64,000 nt of DNA from Dyella sp. S184. Its GTDB lineage: Bacteria > Pseudomonadota > Gammaproteobacteria > Xanthomonadales > Rhodanobacteraceae. Shown here one piece after another: positions 26,998 through 38,337 of the stretch. A model generated the notes under the pieces. The model worked only from the letters and a program-made list of their open reading frames with translations, was not told the DNA's origin and searched no databases. Location: positions 479,167 to 543,166 of the forward strand of contig NZ_LMUE01000002.1 in assembly GCF_009766065.1 (NCBI RefSeq), in the 5' to 3' direction. The first letter of the stretch is position 1, and each line of letters begins with the position of its first letter. Made by a program: the position numbers and the translations under genes.

Positions 26998-28062
26998 TTA
27001 GAGCATACCTTGCAATGCCGGATGTACCAGCTTGCCGCCGTCGACATTGATACCGCCGGCGAGCGGAGCGAACTCGCGCCACTCGTTGCCGGCCGCCAGG
27101 CGCTGCACGTACGGCAGGATCGCGGCGGAGATCGCCACCGACGAAGTCTGCGGCACCGCGCCCGGCATGTTGGTCACGCAGAAGTGGGTCACACCGTGCA
27201 CGTCATAGGTCGGCTCCTTCCAGGTGGTCGGCTTGGAGGTCTCGAAGCAGCCGCCCTGGTCGATCGAGATGTCGACCAGCACCGAGCCCGGCTCCATCGT
27301 CTTGACCATGGCTTCGGTGACCACACGCGGCGCCTTGGCGCTGGGGATCAGCACGGCGCCGACCACGATGTCGGCATCGCGCACCTCCTCGGCGACCGAG
27401 GATTCATAGGCATACAGCGCGGTGACGTTCGGACCCATCGCCATCATCTCGGCGAGGCGGTCCTGGCGCTTGTCGAACACCACCACATTGGCACCGGCCG
27501 CGGCGGCCAGTGCAGCGGCATTGCCACCGGCGGCGCCGGCGCCCAGCACCACCACCTTGCCACGCGGGGTCGAGGCCATGCCGCCCAGCAGCTTGCCCTT
27601 GCCGCCCTGCGGGCGATGCAGCAGCGTGGTACCAATCTGGGTGGCGATGCGGCCGGCGATCACCGACATCGGCAGCAGCAGCGGCAGCACGCCGTCTTCC
27701 TCGACCGACTCGAACGCGATACCAGTCAGGCCGATGTCGAGCAGGCTCTTGGTCAGCGCCGGCTCGGCGGCCAGGTGCAGGTAGCAGAACAGCAGGTGGT
27801 GCTTCTTCAGCAGCGCCAGATCACCGGCAACCGGTTCCTTCACCTTGACGATCAGCTCGCCCGCCTCGTACAGCGCCGCGGCATCCGGCACGATCTTGAT
27901 GCCCTGCTTGACATAGACCTCGTCGGCGAAGCCGCTCTTCAGGCCTGCCCCGGCCTGCAGGAACACTTCATGGCCACGGCGCACCAGATCGGCGGCAGCG
28001 GCGGGAACGAGGGCAACACGACCTTCAAGGGTCTTGGTTTCGGAGGGGATACCGATACGCAT
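26998..28062 (-). CDS. ald: Alanine dehydrogenase
   Basis: NAD-dependent L-alanine to pyruvate plus ammonia. The 354-residue protein matches the family length. It has the N-terminal [20 protein letters not shown] block, the substrate Lys/His region (VKVKEP near 74, LFCYLHLA near 95), the Rossmann motif [14 protein letters not shown] near 171, and [20 protein letters not shown] near 263. AGGA precedes the ATG. The gene sits between ftsK and the divergent trxB, exactly where lrp stands in enterobacteria. It is probably the first gene of a run with ftsK-lolA, although an own promoter for ftsK cannot be excluded. Confidence 0.96.
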   Translation of the reverse strand: MRIGIPSETKTLEGRVALVPAAAADLVRRGHEVFLQAGAGLKSGFADEVYVKQGIKIVPDAAALYEAGELIVKVKEPVAGDLALLKKHHLLFCYLHLAAEPALTKSLLDIGLTGIAFESVEEDGVLPLLLPMSVIAGRIATQIGTTLLHRPQGGKGKLLGGMASTPRGKVVVLGAGAAGGNAAALAAAAGANVVVFDKRQDRLAEMMAMGPNVTALYAYESSVAEEVRDADIVVGAVLIPSAKAPRVVTEAMVKTMEPGSVLVDISIDQGGCFETSKPTTWKEPTYDVHGVTHFCVTNMPGAVPQTSSVAISAAILPYVQRLAAGNEWREFAPLAGGINVDGGKLVHPALQGML

Positions 28063-28244
28063 GGGAGCAGTCCTGTGGGTTCTTGAGCCGGGGGCGACTT
28101 GCGTGCGCCCAGCCTGGTTTATGAAGCATCAATGGACTGGAAAGCTTGAATCGGAGTGCTCCCTTCCCCATCCTTGCGGATTCAGACTCCGCCGCGTGCC
28201 GCGAAACGGTTGCATGAAACCGCGGCAGGGGCTGAAGCGAATAA

Positions 28245-29243
<999 letters not shown>

Positions 29244-29283
29244 TGAACCTGCACGGCAATGCAGCTACCAGCGCAAGCGTGCC

Positions 29284-30429
29284 TTGATCGAGGCGCGCTT
29301 CCACCCGGCGCTCGATCAGCTGCCGGCAGACACATGGGACGCACTGCGCGCCGACCCGAACCCGTTCGTGTCGCACGCGTTCCTCGCTGCGCTGGAACGC
29401 GGCGGCTGCATTCTTCCTGACTGGGGCTGGCAGGCGCATCACCTGGGACTGTATGAAGACGGTCGGCTGATTGCTGCCGCACCGCTGTATCTGAAAGGCA
29501 ATTCACACGGCGAGTTCGTGTTCGACTTCAGCTGGGCCAGCGCATGGGAGCGCGCCGGTGGCGAGTACTACCCGAAGCTGCTCAACGCCGTGCCCTACTC
29601 GCCGGTGCCGGGTCCGCGCCTGTTGGCCGGCAACGACGAACGCACGCCGATGCTGCAACACGCGCTGGTCGAGGCGATGCACGCTGAAGCCGAACGGCTG
29701 GGGCTGTCCTCGGTCCATGCCAATTTCCTGCAGGAAACCGAACTCGCCGCGTTCGGCACCGACTGGCTGGCCCGCTCGGACGTGCAGTTCCACTGGCATA
29801 ACCGCGGCTATCGGCACTTTCCGGATTTCCTCGCCGCGCTCAACCACAAGAAGCGCAAGAACATCCTGCGCGAACGCAGCCAGGTAGAGGCCAGCGGCGT
29901 GGCGATCGAATGGCGCAGCGGCGATACGCTGAGTCGCGACGAATGGCGGCAAGTGCATGCGCTGTACGAAGCCACGTTCGACGCCAAGGGCAACCATGCG
30001 GCGCTGACCGCGACCTTCTTCCGCCAGCTCGGCGAACTGGGCCAGCTCGCACAGCTGGCGCTGGCCCGGCACGGGGAGACCATCGTCGCGATGGCGCTGT
30101 TCGTGCAGGGCGGCGGCGTGCTGTACGGCCGCTACTGGGGCGCATCCGTGGACGTCCCCGGCCTGCATTTCGAGCTGTGCTACTACCGCGGCATCGAACA
30201 CGCGATCACCCAACGACTGGATCGTTTCGAACCCGGCGCGCAAGGCGAACACAAGCTGGCGCGCGGCTTCCTGCCCGTGCGCACCTATTCGCGACACTAC
30301 CTGGTGCACCCGGCTTTTCGCGCCGCCGTAGCCGCTGCGCTTGCAAGCGAGGCGCCAGCGGTCGACGCTTATGCCGCCGAGTTGCAAAGTCACAGTCCCT
30401 ACGCTGATCACAGCACTGCAAAACGATGA
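29284..30429 (+). CDS. FemAB/GNAT-type acyltransferase (COG3146-like)
   Basis: About 381 residues if it starts at TTG 29284 (LIEARFHPALDQL). The open frame extends upstream into trxB, but no better start is visible, so the N-terminus is uncertain. The sequence matches the 'peptidogalycan biosynthesis/BioF2-like' DUF482 family: NPFVSHAFLAALE, FDFSWASAWERAG with a long Arg/Tyr-rich middle, HKKRKNILRERSQV, and LHFELCYYRGIEHAI. These proteins are predicted to move acyl or aminoacyl groups; none of the family substrates is proven. It overlaps aat by four bases (ATGA), an aminoacyl-tRNA protein transferase with a related fold. Confidence 0.85.
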   Translation: MIEARFHPALDQLPADTWDALRADPNPFVSHAFLAALERGGCILPDWGWQAHHLGLYEDGRLIAAAPLYLKGNSHGEFVFDFSWASAWERAGGEYYPKLLNAVPYSPVPGPRLLAGNDERTPMLQHALVEAMHAEAERLGLSSVHANFLQETELAAFGTDWLARSDVQFHWHNRGYRHFPDFLAALNHKKRKNILRERSQVEASGVAIEWRSGDTLSRDEWRQVHALYEATFDAKGNHAALTATFFRQLGELGQLAQLALARHGETIVAMALFVQGGGVLYGRYWGASVDVPGLHFELCYYRGIEHAITQRLDRFEPGAQGEHKLARGFLPVRTYSRHYLVHPAFRAAVAAALASEAPAVDAYAAELQSHSPYADHSTAKR

Positions 30430-31208
30430 CCCGCCTGCCACTGCTGGATCCCGATGCACGGGATCACTTCCCGGACCCGCGCCATGCACTGGCCGAGCCG
30501 AACGGACTGCTGGCCTTCGGCGGCGACCTGTCGCCGCTGCGGCTGCTGGAGGCCTATAGCCTCGGCATCTTTCCGTGGTTCAGCGTAGACGAACCGATCC
30601 TGTGGTGGTCACCCGATCCGCGCTGCGTGTTCCACACCGGGACTCTGCGGATCAATCGCAGCCTGCGCCGTCAGCTCGGAGGCAGGCGCTGGCGGCTGAC
30701 CATCGACCATGCCTTCGATGAGGTCATTCGCGCCTGCGCCGCGCCACGCGCACGGGAGTCGGGTACCTGGCTGGTGCCGGCGATGATCGACGCCTATGCA
30801 CAACTGCACCGCATGGGTTACGCGCACAGCGTGGAAGTATGGGACGACACGCGGCTGGTCGGCGGCATCTACGGCGTCGCCGTCGGCCGGTTGTTCTGCG
30901 GCGAATCGATGTTCAGCGCCGAGAGCGGAGGTTCGAAGATCGCACTGATTGCGCTCGCCAGGCTGCTGCACGAGCTGGAATTTCCGCTGCTCGATACCCA
31001 GGTCAGCAATCCGCACACGCTTGGGCTTGGCGCCATCGAGATAAGCCGCGAACAGTTCCTGCAGCACGTTGAACATCTCGTCCAGCTGCCTGGCCACATG
31101 GGGAGCTGGGCCAGTTACACGCCACGACTGCTGCAGCCTTGCCTTGATCGTGCAAATGACCAGATCACAGGCGCGCTCAGTCCACAGCAGCGCGGCCAAG
31201 CATCTTGA
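30426..31208 (+). CDS. aat: Leucyl/phenylalanyl-tRNA-protein transferase
   Basis: Moves Leu or Phe from tRNA to N-terminal Arg/Lys residues, making N-degrons for ClpS/ClpAP. The 260-residue protein shows the family pattern: GLLAFGGDLSPLRLLEAYSL, GIFPWFSVDEPILWWSPDPR, HSVEVWDDTRLVGGIYGVAV with GRLFCGESMFSAESGGSKIA, and LLDTQVSNPHTLGLGAIEIS. The length is slightly above the E. coli enzyme. It is coupled by ATGA to the upstream acyltransferase gene and its last 32 bases overlap the convergent HD-GYP gene. Proximity to trxB is conserved in gammaproteobacteria. Confidence 0.97.
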   Translation: MTRLPLLDPDARDHFPDPRHALAEPNGLLAFGGDLSPLRLLEAYSLGIFPWFSVDEPILWWSPDPRCVFHTGTLRINRSLRRQLGGRRWRLTIDHAFDEVIRACAAPRARESGTWLVPAMIDAYAQLHRMGYAHSVEVWDDTRLVGGIYGVAVGRLFCGESMFSAESGGSKIALIALARLLHELEFPLLDTQVSNPHTLGLGAIEISREQFLQHVEHLVQLPGHMGSWASYTPRLLQPCLDRANDQITGALSPQQRGQAS

Positions 31209-32025
31209 GCTCGTCCAGGTTGGCCAGAAACAGCGCCACCAGATTTGGATCGAGCTGGCTGCCGGCAGCGTTGCGCAGATAGTCGATTACCTCTACCTCC
31301 GGCCAAGCCGGCTTGTAGATGCGCGCCGAGATCAAGGCATCCCAGACGTCGACGATGCTGAAGATCCGCGCCGCCAGCGGAATCGCCTCGCCGCGCAAAC
31401 CTTGCGGATAACCGGTGCCGTCCCAGCGCTCGTGATGGCTATGCGGAATGTCGCCCGCCCCGTGCAGGAAATCCACCCGCTGCAGCAACTCGTAGCCGAT
31501 CTGCGGATGTTCGCGCATCAACGCTATCTCGTCTTCATCCAGCTTGCCTGGCTTGACCAGCACCGCATCCGGCAACGCCAGCTTGCCGATGTCATGCAGC
31601 AGCGCGCCGAGCGCGAGATTGCGCAATGCCTCACCTTCTACCCCAGCCAGCCGGGCCAGCCCGGTAGCCATGCGCATCACGCGATCAGAGTGGTCGCCGG
31701 TTTCCTTGTGGCGGATGTCCATCGCCGACACCAGCACGCGCAGCGACTGCTTGTGGCCTTCCAGCAGGGTCCGGTTGACGAGCTCCAATCGATGCAGATT
31801 GCGCCCGATCATCCAATACAACACGGCTCCCGTGACCAGCACGAACAGGGTGCCCTTGATGCTCTGCAGGAACGAGAGCTCGGCTTGCCCTTGCACCAGT
31901 GCATTCAACACGCCATTGGAAAACCAGATCCACAGCGCAGACAGCAGCACGTAGACAAAGGTGATACGAAACTGGGGACTGATCGTCAAGGCAAGGCTCC
32001 GGCGAAGACGTCTCGCGCGCGGCAT
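31177..32025 (-). CDS. Membrane HD-GYP c-di-GMP phosphodiesterase
   Basis: A 282-residue protein with two N-terminal membrane helices (about residues 20-38 and 55-75) and a cytoplasmic HD-GYP domain. Metal and signature residues are present: ETGDHSDRV, LHDIGKLALP (about 150), and HHERWDGTGYPQGLRGEAIP (about 195-215), so HDIGK and GYP are intact and it should degrade c-di-GMP. No sensory domain beyond the short periplasmic loop is visible. It overlaps the 3' end of aat by 32 bases, tail to tail, so transcription of the two may interfere. A second c-di-GMP enzyme is 8 kb to the left and a third 15 kb to the right. Confidence 0.93.
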   Translation of the reverse strand: MPRARRLRRSLALTISPQFRITFVYVLLSALWIWFSNGVLNALVQGQAELSFLQSIKGTLFVLVTGAVLYWMIGRNLHRLELVNRTLLEGHKQSLRVLVSAMDIRHKETGDHSDRVMRMATGLARLAGVEGEALRNLALGALLHDIGKLALPDAVLVKPGKLDEDEIALMREHPQIGYELLQRVDFLHGAGDIPHSHHERWDGTGYPQGLRGEAIPLAARIFSIVDVWDALISARIYKPAWPEVEVIDYLRNAAGSQLDPNLVALFLANLDELKMLGRAAVD

Positions 32026-32094
32026 TCACGCCACGCTTCTTGCGGGCAGGCGAGAGTGTGAGGCACAGGCCACAATGACAGTGTGACAGAAGCC

Positions 32095-33354
<1,260 letters not shown>

Positions 33355-33536
33355 GGTGAATAGTCGGAAAGGGGCGGTCGCTGCACGACGCGGCGTTGTG
33401 CAAAGGATACCCGATGCTGTTTGCCAGTCGGGACTGCCGGTTACAGCAATTGCCCTCAGAAACACAGAATTGCCTGACTAACCTATGCTGTCCGGCATTG
33501 AACCTCGCTATCCTGCGCCCCAGGCATGCTGATCTG

Positions 33537-34745
33537 ATGACGAACGAAACCACAACGTCCGCCCTGCCTGAGCCCACTGGAATCACGTGTTCTTCGCCAA
33601 TCAGCGTCGAAAAGATGCGGCTGGATGCATTGCATGCCTATGGCATCCTTGATACGCCTCGGGAAGCTGCATTCGACGACATCACCCGGCTTGCCGCCTT
33701 TGTCTGCGAGGCACCGATCGCGGTGGTCAACCTGATCGATCGCGATCGGCAATGGTTCAAGAGCGAGATTGGTCTGGGTGTCCGCGAGACGCCACTCGAC
33801 ACCTCCATCTGTGCTCATGCCATCCTCCAGCAGGATTTATTCGTGGTGCCGGACACGTTGCAGGACTCCCGTTTCCGTAACAATCCGCTAGTCACCGGTG
33901 ACCCGCACCTGCGCTTCTATGCCGGCGCACTGCTGAAGACCCCCGACGGCTTGCCGCTCGGTACGGTATGCGTGCTCGATACGCAACCGCGCCTGTTGCG
34001 ACCCGAGCAGACCGAGGCGCTGCAGGCGCTGGCGCGGCAAACCATGGCGCAGATCGAATTGCGCCGGTTGCTGGCGCAGGCGCAGGAGTCCAACCATTAT
34101 CGTCGGCGACTGATGGCCATCGCCGGGCATGACCTGAAAACGCCCGTGCGCACCGCGTCCTATGCGATCCGCAAGGTGCAGCGCAGCCTGAGTGCGGAGC
34201 AGGCAGCGCCACTGACCGCAGCCACCGAGGCGCTGGCCACGATCGACCGCGAATTCACCCAGCTGGCGGCGATGGCCAGCATCGAAGGTGTATCAGCCAC
34301 TCCTGACCTGATCGTATTCGATCTCGCCGATGTGCTCGGAGCAGTCGTGGCGAACTGGCAACAGCCGGCTCTTGCCAAGGGACTGCGGTTGCGCAGCGTG
34401 AGTACGCGGCTGCGTGTGCGCAGCCACCCCGCCCTGCTGGCCACTTTGCTCGGCAATCTGGTTGGCAACGCCGTCAAGTACACCGAGTGTGGCTCGGTAC
34501 TGATCGGCTGTCGTCGTCGGGGCGCGAACGTGGTGGTCGAGATCGTCGATACCGGGCTGGGCATGGACAACGCGAATTCGGATGCGTTGTTCGGGGCATT
34601 CCATCAGGCCAATCCGCGCAGTGAAGGCCTGGGCCTAGGTCTGTGGATCGTGCGCGGCACGGCCGAATCGTTGGGACATCCGTTGCATGTGCGTTCGAAA
34701 CTCGGCCATGGCAGTCGCTTTTCGGTTGAGCTGCCGAGAGCCTGA
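33537..34745 (+). CDS. GAF-domain histidine kinase
   Basis: A 402-residue soluble kinase starting at ATG 33537 (MTNETTTSAL). Residues about 30-175 are a GAF domain of the type often seen in such kinases (LDALHAYGILDTPREAAFDD, RDRQWFKSEIGLGVRETPLD, SICAHAILQQDLFVVPDTLQ). Then comes a HisKA-like helix with the phospho-acceptor His (AIAGHDLKTPVRTASYAI) and an ATPase domain with N-box GNLVGNAVKYTE, G1 VDTGLGMD and G2 GLGLGLWIVRG. No response regulator is adjacent, so it is an orphan sensor. The signal sensed by GAF is unknown. It converges on the CoA-transferase gene 20 bases away. Confidence 0.93.
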   Translation: MTNETTTSALPEPTGITCSSPISVEKMRLDALHAYGILDTPREAAFDDITRLAAFVCEAPIAVVNLIDRDRQWFKSEIGLGVRETPLDTSICAHAILQQDLFVVPDTLQDSRFRNNPLVTGDPHLRFYAGALLKTPDGLPLGTVCVLDTQPRLLRPEQTEALQALARQTMAQIELRRLLAQAQESNHYRRRLMAIAGHDLKTPVRTASYAIRKVQRSLSAEQAAPLTAATEALATIDREFTQLAAMASIEGVSATPDLIVFDLADVLGAVVANWQQPALAKGLRLRSVSTRLRVRSHPALLATLLGNLVGNAVKYTECGSVLIGCRRRGANVVVEIVDTGLGMDNANSDALFGAFHQANPRSEGLGLGLWIVRGTAESLGHPLHVRSKLGHGSRFSVELPRA

Positions 34746-34764
34746 TGCCCTAGAGGTACCGAGT

Positions 34765-36729
34765 TCAGTTCGCTGAGCCGGTTCGTCGCAACGCTGCCTG
34801 CAAGAGCCGTTGTTCGATCCGTTCGGCCATGCTGCTGGGCTTTTCAAGTTTCATCCGCGCCAGCGCCGCTGGCTCTCCAGCCACTGGCACGCCTGGACTC
34901 AACAATCCGCGCAGCAGCTGAAGCTTGCCGCGCCAGGTGCCGCTGGTGGCCTTCAGCCAGTTCAGCGCTGGCAGCAGGCGTTGCTCGACCTCGGTGAAAT
35001 CGCTGCCGAACGGAAACATGGGAAACAATCCTTTCTGCTGCAGTGGCGCCAGCACCTCATGCAGATGGCGCGGACGATGCTGGCGCCACGCCTCGGGAAT
35101 CTGGAAATCCGCCGCCAGCTTGCCGTGCGATTTCGCCTCGGCGCAAAGCGCGTCGAGAAAGCGCGCGTCGCTGATCGACAGCATCGCCTCGATGCATTCG
35201 CTGTCGCTCTTGCCACGCAGGTCGGCAACGCCGTACTCGGTGATGATGAGGTCGCGCAGATGGCGCGGGATCGTGGTCTGGCCGTAGTTCCAGCGGATAT
35301 TGCTCTCGATCCCGCCACGGCTGCTGCGGGTCGAGCGCAACAGCAGTGCCGAACGGCCATCGGGCAGTTCATGCGCCATCGCCACGAAGTTGTACTGGCC
35401 GCCCACACCACTGACCACCGCGCCATCGTCCAGCGTGTCGGAGGTCGCCGCACCAAGCAAAGACGCCATCATGCAGGTGTTGAAGAAACGCGCGCCACGC
35501 CGTTGCAGCATCGCCAGCGCCTGATGATCACCGTAGAGCTGGTTGACATTGGAGACCGGGCACATGTCGATCGCATCCGGGTCGGCCTTTTCGGTGGCCT
35601 CGAGCCATTCGTACAATTGGTTCGAGCCGAGGAAGAACGCACCGCGCAGATAATGGCCACCCGGTACATCGGAAGCCAGCCGGCCGGCGGCCGAGGCACG
35701 TTCCAGCGCGAGATTGTCCCAGCTGCGCCGTTTCAGGATGCCCGCGCGCTGCAGGTGCATGAAGCCGTCCATCACCATCTCGCTGGCGCCGTACAGACCG
35801 CTCTGGAACGGCGTGAGGCCGCCGAATCGACCGGCCAGTGCATGGGTGGCTCCGGTCGGATCCAGCCCCACCAGTGCGCGCCGCCACTGCGTGTTGTCCT
35901 GCTGCCGCAGCAGCAGCGCCTTGACCAGCGCATCGGACAACGCGCCGATACCGATCTGCAGGCAGCCGCCGTCCCTGACCAACGCACTGGCATGCAATCC
36001 CAATGCGTATTCGGTCAGGTCGACCGGCAGCCGCGGCAGCGCGAACAGTCGCGGCGATTTTTCCGGGCACAACTCCACATCGAAATAGGCCTCCGCTACT
36101 TCAGCGGCACCACCCAGGTACGGCAAATCCGGATGTACCACCGCCACGCACAACGGCCGTTGCCGGCCGGAGGCCTGCTGCTTGCTGAGGAAATCCAGAG
36201 TGAGATCCGGGTTGCAGGACAGGCTGTAGTGCACGCCATCCGGCCCTTCGCGCCGTGCCACCAGTTGCACCAGCAGGTTGATGTCCTGCACCACCAGATC
36301 GCGTGCGACATGCGTGTAGTTCTGGCTGATGTAGTTGCGCTGGGCACTTCCCGCATGCAGCAGCGCACCGGACTGCATGTAGAACTCATGCACCTCGACG
36401 TTCGACGGCAGCGCGTCGTGCGCCTGGTCCAGTGCGTATTGCGGATCGACCTGGTCGGCACCGAAATGCCGTTCAAGGAACGGACCGAGGAAGCGCCGCT
36501 CCAGTCCTGGCGCCGGTTGCGGCCGGGTCAGCGACAGCGCCGTGTACAGGCGCAGCGAACGGCTTGAAGCAGCCTTGGTGAGCTGATATAGCGCGTTCAA
36601 CAGTCCATGCGGCTTGCCCAGACCCAGCGGTGCGGCAATACGAAGATCCGGACCCAGCTCGTCGGCGAGGTATTGCGCGCAGGCCTCGATGTCGCTGTAG
36701 CGGTGCTCGATCGGCATGCGCCAGATCAT
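34765..36729 (-). CDS. Acetyl-CoA hydrolase/transferase family protein
   Basis: About 654 residues from ATG 36729 (MIWRMPIEHR); ATG 36717 is the alternative, and the TTG further upstream is unlikely. The C-terminal half carries the family's GGIESNIRWNYGQTTIPRHL and LIITEYGVADLRGKSDSECI, and the centre SGVGGQYNFVAMAHELPDGR. The first 200 residues (GLGKPHGLLNALYQLTKAAS, then SCNPDLTLDFL) are the longer N-terminal domain of the two-domain form found in this order. It should act on acetyl- or another acyl-CoA. It is divergent from the cardiolipin synthase gene with 54 bases between starts. Confidence 0.85.
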   Translation of the reverse strand: MIWRMPIEHRYSDIEACAQYLADELGPDLRIAAPLGLGKPHGLLNALYQLTKAASSRSLRLYTALSLTRPQPAPGLERRFLGPFLERHFGADQVDPQYALDQAHDALPSNVEVHEFYMQSGALLHAGSAQRNYISQNYTHVARDLVVQDINLLVQLVARREGPDGVHYSLSCNPDLTLDFLSKQQASGRQRPLCVAVVHPDLPYLGGAAEVAEAYFDVELCPEKSPRLFALPRLPVDLTEYALGLHASALVRDGGCLQIGIGALSDALVKALLLRQQDNTQWRRALVGLDPTGATHALAGRFGGLTPFQSGLYGASEMVMDGFMHLQRAGILKRRSWDNLALERASAAGRLASDVPGGHYLRGAFFLGSNQLYEWLEATEKADPDAIDMCPVSNVNQLYGDHQALAMLQRRGARFFNTCMMASLLGAATSDTLDDGAVVSGVGGQYNFVAMAHELPDGRSALLLRSTRSSRGGIESNIRWNYGQTTIPRHLRDLIITEYGVADLRGKSDSECIEAMLSISDARFLDALCAEAKSHGKLAADFQIPEAWRQHRPRHLHEVLAPLQQKGLFPMFPFGSDFTEVEQRLLPALNWLKATSGTWRGKLQLLRGLLSPGVPVAGEPAALARMKLEKPSSMAERIEQRLLQAALRRTGSAN

Positions 36730-36783
36730 GCCAGAAGCCCTGCGATGACGGTGAGCCGACAAACCATGGCCTACACTCGACCC

Positions 36784-38238
36784 ATGTCACTCATCACCGA
36801 TACGCCCAACCGCCTGCTGGCGGAGCAGGCGCTCAGCCGGACCGCCGGCGCACCTTTGCTGGGCGGCAACGCGGTGGATCTGCTTATCGATGCCGCTGCG
36901 CACTATGACGCGTGGCTGGCGGCGATCCGTGGCGCGCGGCAACGCGTGTTGCTGGAGAACTACATCATTCGCAATGATGAAGTCGGCCGCGCTTTCCTCG
37001 ATGCACTGGTCGAACGCGCACAGGCCGGCGTGTTTGTCGCCGTGGTGGTCGACTGGGTCGGCTGCCTCGGCCAGTCACGCAACGTGTTCTGGGCACCGCT
37101 GCGCAAGGCCGGCGGCGAGGTACGGATATTCAATCCGCCACAGCTGGGCCAGCCGTTGGGCTGGATCAGCCGCGATCACCGCAAACTGTTGGTGGTCGAC
37201 GGCGTGCTGGGCTTCTTGTCCGGCGTGTGTATTAGCGCGAAATGGCTAGGCGACCCGAAGCGCGATGTACCACCCTGGCGCGACACCGGCGTGACGCTGC
37301 GTGGTCCTGCCGTAGCGGAACTGGAAACCACATTCGCGCAAAGCTGGGCCGAGGCTGGCTCGCCGCTGCTGCCGTTTGCGCCCATACCGGAACCTGAAAT
37401 ACCGGCAGGCAATGTGTCGTTGCGGCTGATCGCCACCCAGCCGGCCAGCGCCGGCATGTATCGGCTCGATCAACTGATTGCCTCGATGGCGCGCAGGACG
37501 CTGTGGCTGACCGATGCCTACTTCGTCGGTCTGGCGCCCTACGTGCAGGCGCTGCTCGCCGCCGCGCGCGATGGCGTCGACGTGCGCCTGCTGGTGCCCG
37601 GCAGCAGCGATATTCCGGCGGTGGCAAGCATGTCGCGCTCGGGTTATCGACCCTTGCTCAAGGCAGGTATCCGCGTGTTCGAGTGGAACGGCTCGATGCT
37701 GCATGCGAAAACCGCGGTCGCCGACGGCCAATGGGCACGAGTCGGTTCGTCCAACCTCAACATCGCCAGCTGGCTGAGCAACCACGAGCTCGATGTAGCC
37801 GTCGAGGACGCCGGCTTCGCCGGCCAGCTCGCGGTGCAATACGAACGCGACCTGGGCAATGCCACCGAGATCGTGCTCGCCACCCGTCGGCGCCGTCACG
37901 GCAGCAGCGAGCAGGTGCGCAGCAGCGAAACGCGGCCACCGCGGGTGCGGCACGGCGGCGGCAGTTCCGGCCGTGCCGCCGCCGGCGCCTTGCGCATCGC
38001 CAACAGCATGGGCGCGGCACTGACCAATCGCCGCGTGCTCGGCGATACCTCGAGCGGACCGCTGTTCATCGGCACCCTGGTGCTGGCCGCGCTGGCAGTC
38101 GTCGCGATCCTGTGGCCAGCCTGGATCGGCTGGCCATTTGGCGCAGTGGCCGGCTGGTTCGCTCTGAACCTGGGTATCCGTAGCTGGCGCTTGCGCAGGC
38201 GACGCTGGCACGTACTGAACGAAGCGAGCGACGACTGA
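36784..38238 (+). CDS. Phospholipase D-type cardiolipin synthase
   Basis: A 484-residue ClsB-like protein starting at ATG 36784. Two HKD motifs are present: HRKLLVVDG near residue 133 and HAKTAVADG near 307, each followed by the expected Gly/Ser-Asn (GSSNLNIASWLSNHEL). The protein makes cardiolipin from phosphatidylglycerol or phosphatidylethanolamine. A C-terminal hydrophobic pair (about 430-465, with LVLAALAVVAILWPAWIG and WPFGAVAGWFALNLGI) anchors it to the membrane. The N-terminus lacks the two membrane helices of ClsA, as in ClsB. It is the first gene of a short plus-strand stretch before xseA. Confidence 0.9.
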   Translation: MSLITDTPNRLLAEQALSRTAGAPLLGGNAVDLLIDAAAHYDAWLAAIRGARQRVLLENYIIRNDEVGRAFLDALVERAQAGVFVAVVVDWVGCLGQSRNVFWAPLRKAGGEVRIFNPPQLGQPLGWISRDHRKLLVVDGVLGFLSGVCISAKWLGDPKRDVPPWRDTGVTLRGPAVAELETTFAQSWAEAGSPLLPFAPIPEPEIPAGNVSLRLIATQPASAGMYRLDQLIASMARRTLWLTDAYFVGLAPYVQALLAAARDGVDVRLLVPGSSDIPAVASMSRSGYRPLLKAGIRVFEWNGSMLHAKTAVADGQWARVGSSNLNIASWLSNHELDVAVEDAGFAGQLAVQYERDLGNATEIVLATRRRRHGSSEQVRSSETRPPRVRHGGGSSGRAAAGALRIANSMGAALTNRRVLGDTSSGPLFIGTLVLAALAVVAILWPAWIGWPFGAVAGWFALNLGIRSWRLRRRRWHVLNEASDD

Positions 38239-38337
38239 TCGCCGCCAGGAGTGCTTGATGCACTCCCTGCACTTCCGGCGTCAAGCGGATGTTTTCTCAC
38301 GACTTGATACTTGCGCCATGCTAGGCTCGTTCCCCTT

